Positions 12,710 through 13,889 of a DNA stretch of 13,889 nt are shown one piece after another. Every line of letters begins with the position of its first letter. Positions within the stretch are counted from its first letter, which is position 1. Below the pieces are notes generated by a model. The model worked only from the letters and a program-made list of their open reading frames with translations. It had not been told where the DNA came from and made no database searches. Location: positions 1 to 13,889 of the forward strand of contig JAFVHC010000218.1 in assembly GCA_017474705.1 (NCBI GenBank), in the 5' to 3' direction. The translations under genes were made by a program, and so were the position numbers. The stretch is from Bacillota bacterium (lineage in GTDB: Bacteria; Bacillota; Clostridia; Lachnospirales; Bianqueaceae).

Positions 12710-13889
12710 TCATTCTCCTGCCTCCAGTGTTTGACCGATGATATCTTCCATGACCTCCTGTGAGATCGCCCCGGTGACGTATCCGTAGATCGTCCCGTCT
12801 TTCCGGATCATGAACGTAGTCGGGTAGGCGGAGATCTGATAATAGTACGTCAGCGCCCCGTCATCCATGACCACGGGATAACTATAGTCGTTTTCCGCAA
12901 GGAAGGCGGCTATTTCTTCTGCTGAACCTTCTCCTCCCTGGTCCGGCAGCGCCACCCCAAGGACCGCCACCTCGCCGCTGTCTTTATACTTCTCATAAAC
13001 AGCCTGAATGTCCGGCATCTCTGCACGGCACGGCGGGCACCAGGTCGCCCAGAAATTGAGAAAGATGACTTTGCCGGCGTAATCGCTCAAACTGTGTGTT
13101 TCACCGAATTGATCCACCAGCGTGAAATCTGCAGCCGGCGGTGCTTCCTGCTGCGCGGCAGGTTCCTCGGAAGACTCTTCAGAGCCCTCCTCGACGGATG
13201 GCTCCTCAATGGAAGACTCCTCAACCGTGGATTCTTCGACCTCAGACTTCTCCTCTGCAGATTCCTCGACTTGCGCCTGCGTGCTTGCTGCCAGCCGGCT
13301 CATCCGATCCATCAAACCAGTCGCCATCAACACGCCGACGACGATCATCAACAAGGCACCGATGATCACGGTATAGCGTACGACGCCGCGATGCGCGCGC
13401 AGCCAGTCCAGCAGGGTGGAGGCAAACAACCCCACCAAAAGGAACGGCAGACAAAAGCCCAGTGTATACAACCCGATCAGCAGGAACCCTACGGTACGGG
13501 ATCCTGCCGAGGCCGCCATGATCAGTACTGATGACAATGTCGGGCCGATGCAGGGCGTCCAGGAGAAACTGAACACGAAGCCCATCAGCAATGCAGTCAG
13601 CGGCGTCATCGCCCAGCGTTCCAAATGCAAGGGCAGTTTCCGCTCCTGCTCCAAGAAAGCGGAGGACCCGAAAACACCCAATTGATACAGACCGATCAGA
13701 ATGATCAGAACTCCGCCGATGATCGTCAGGAGACGTCGGTTATGACTGGCAAAGGCGCTGACTGCACTCATGCCCAGTCCCAAAATAAACAACGCTGCGC
13801 TGATTCCCAGAATAAAGCAGATGGTATGGATCAGCACCTTGCGCCGGTCGAACATCATGCGGCCACTGTCATCGCGGCCCAATGTTCCA
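12710..13889 (-). CDS. CcdA-like membrane domain fused to a TlpA/thioredoxin domain (5' end outside the window)
   Basis: A thiol-disulfide system in one chain: a CcdA/DsbD-type membrane domain passing electrons to an extracytoplasmic thioredoxin-like domain. The frame is open to the right edge with no ribosome site; the first CcdA span with its SPC-type Cys is absent, so the gene is partial. Numbering from the TTG at 13882, membrane spans lie at about 15-36, 51-70, 92-123, 132-156 and 169-190, with the second CcdA redox Cys in FSWTPC (Cys111). A Glu/Ser-rich linker (about 204-245, repeated VEES/IEEP/VEEG units) leads to a redoxin domain at about 250-385 with the active site WCPPC (281-285) and the cis-Pro in ISAYPTTFMI. 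Such fusions occur in Bacillota and may serve cytochrome c maturation, extracellular protein reduction or peroxide repair; the target is not shown here. Confidence 0.92.
   Translation of the reverse strand, partial: GTLGRDDSGRMMFDRRKVLIHTICFILGISAALFILGLGMSAVSAFASHNRRLLTIIGGVLIILIGLYQLGVFGSSAFLEQERKLPLHLERWAMTPLTALLMGFVFSFSWTPCIGPTLSSVLIMAASAGSRTVGFLLIGLYTLGFCLPFLLVGLFASTLLDWLRAHRGVVRYTVIIGALLMIVVGVLMATGLMDRMSRLAASTQAQVEESAEEKSEVEESTVEESSIEEPSVEEGSEESSEEPAAQQEAPPAADFTLVDQFGETHSLSDYAGKVIFLNFWATWCPPCRAEMPDIQAVYEKYKDSGEVAVLGVALPDQGGEGSAEEIAAFLAENDYSYPVVMDDGALTYYYQISAYPTTFMIRKDGTIYGYVTGAISQEVMEDIIGQTLEAGE

Overview
The window looks like a chromosomal segment of a Bacillota (Firmicutes) bacterium, probably a gut-type Clostridia or Erysipelotrichia relative. 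This is inferred from strong AGGAGG-type ribosome sites on nearly every gene, sigma-A-type promoters, mid-GC genes separated by AT-rich gaps, U-tailed intrinsic terminators, and families common in that phylum (ECF sigma/anti-sigma pair, zinc-ribbon membrane protein, YqhD/BdhA-type alcohol dehydrogenase, CcdA-thioredoxin fusion). No 16S or other phylogenetic marker is present, so the placement is tentative. No tRNA, rRNA, insertion sequence or CRISPR array was found.

Layout. Positions 1-55 hold the start of a minus-strand gene that leaves the window. A small HTH regulator (212-670, +) follows; an intrinsic terminator (466-491) lies inside its reading frame. Positions 510-879 carry an exact 106-bp-period array of hairpin-forming repeats that stops at the end of an anti-sigma gene. 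The minus-strand pair at 2616-880 is an ECF sigma factor and its zinc-binding transmembrane anti-sigma factor, joined with no gap. A four-gene minus-strand operon (5963 to 2817) encodes a protein-kinase-like protein, an aldose-1-epimerase-family protein, a zinc-ribbon membrane protein and a second small membrane protein, and ends at a terminator at 2772-2801.

A back-to-back promoter pair (5993-6054) separates that operon from a plus-strand pair: a PNPOx/Nim-like flavoprotein and an M19 dipeptidase. The dipeptidase stop codon interlocks with that of a minus-strand conserved hypothetical protein (8316-7546). A second divergent promoter pair (8345-8418) starts that gene and a plus-strand operon of an unknown 145-aa protein, a Nudix hydrolase and a DUF4838 family protein likely acting on carbohydrate. 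An iron-type alcohol dehydrogenase follows under its own near-consensus promoter, closed by a 14-bp-stem terminator. Then comes an AT-rich 290-bp gap with six ATCAGGTA octamers, and finally a minus-strand CcdA-thioredoxin fusion whose N-terminus lies beyond the right edge.

Most genes are ordinary housekeeping, sugar, peptide or redox functions. The unusual content is in noncoding DNA: the 106-bp hairpin repeat array beside an HTH gene whose message probably lacks a stop codon, and the ATCAGGTA cluster with a 15-bp hairpin between two convergent genes.
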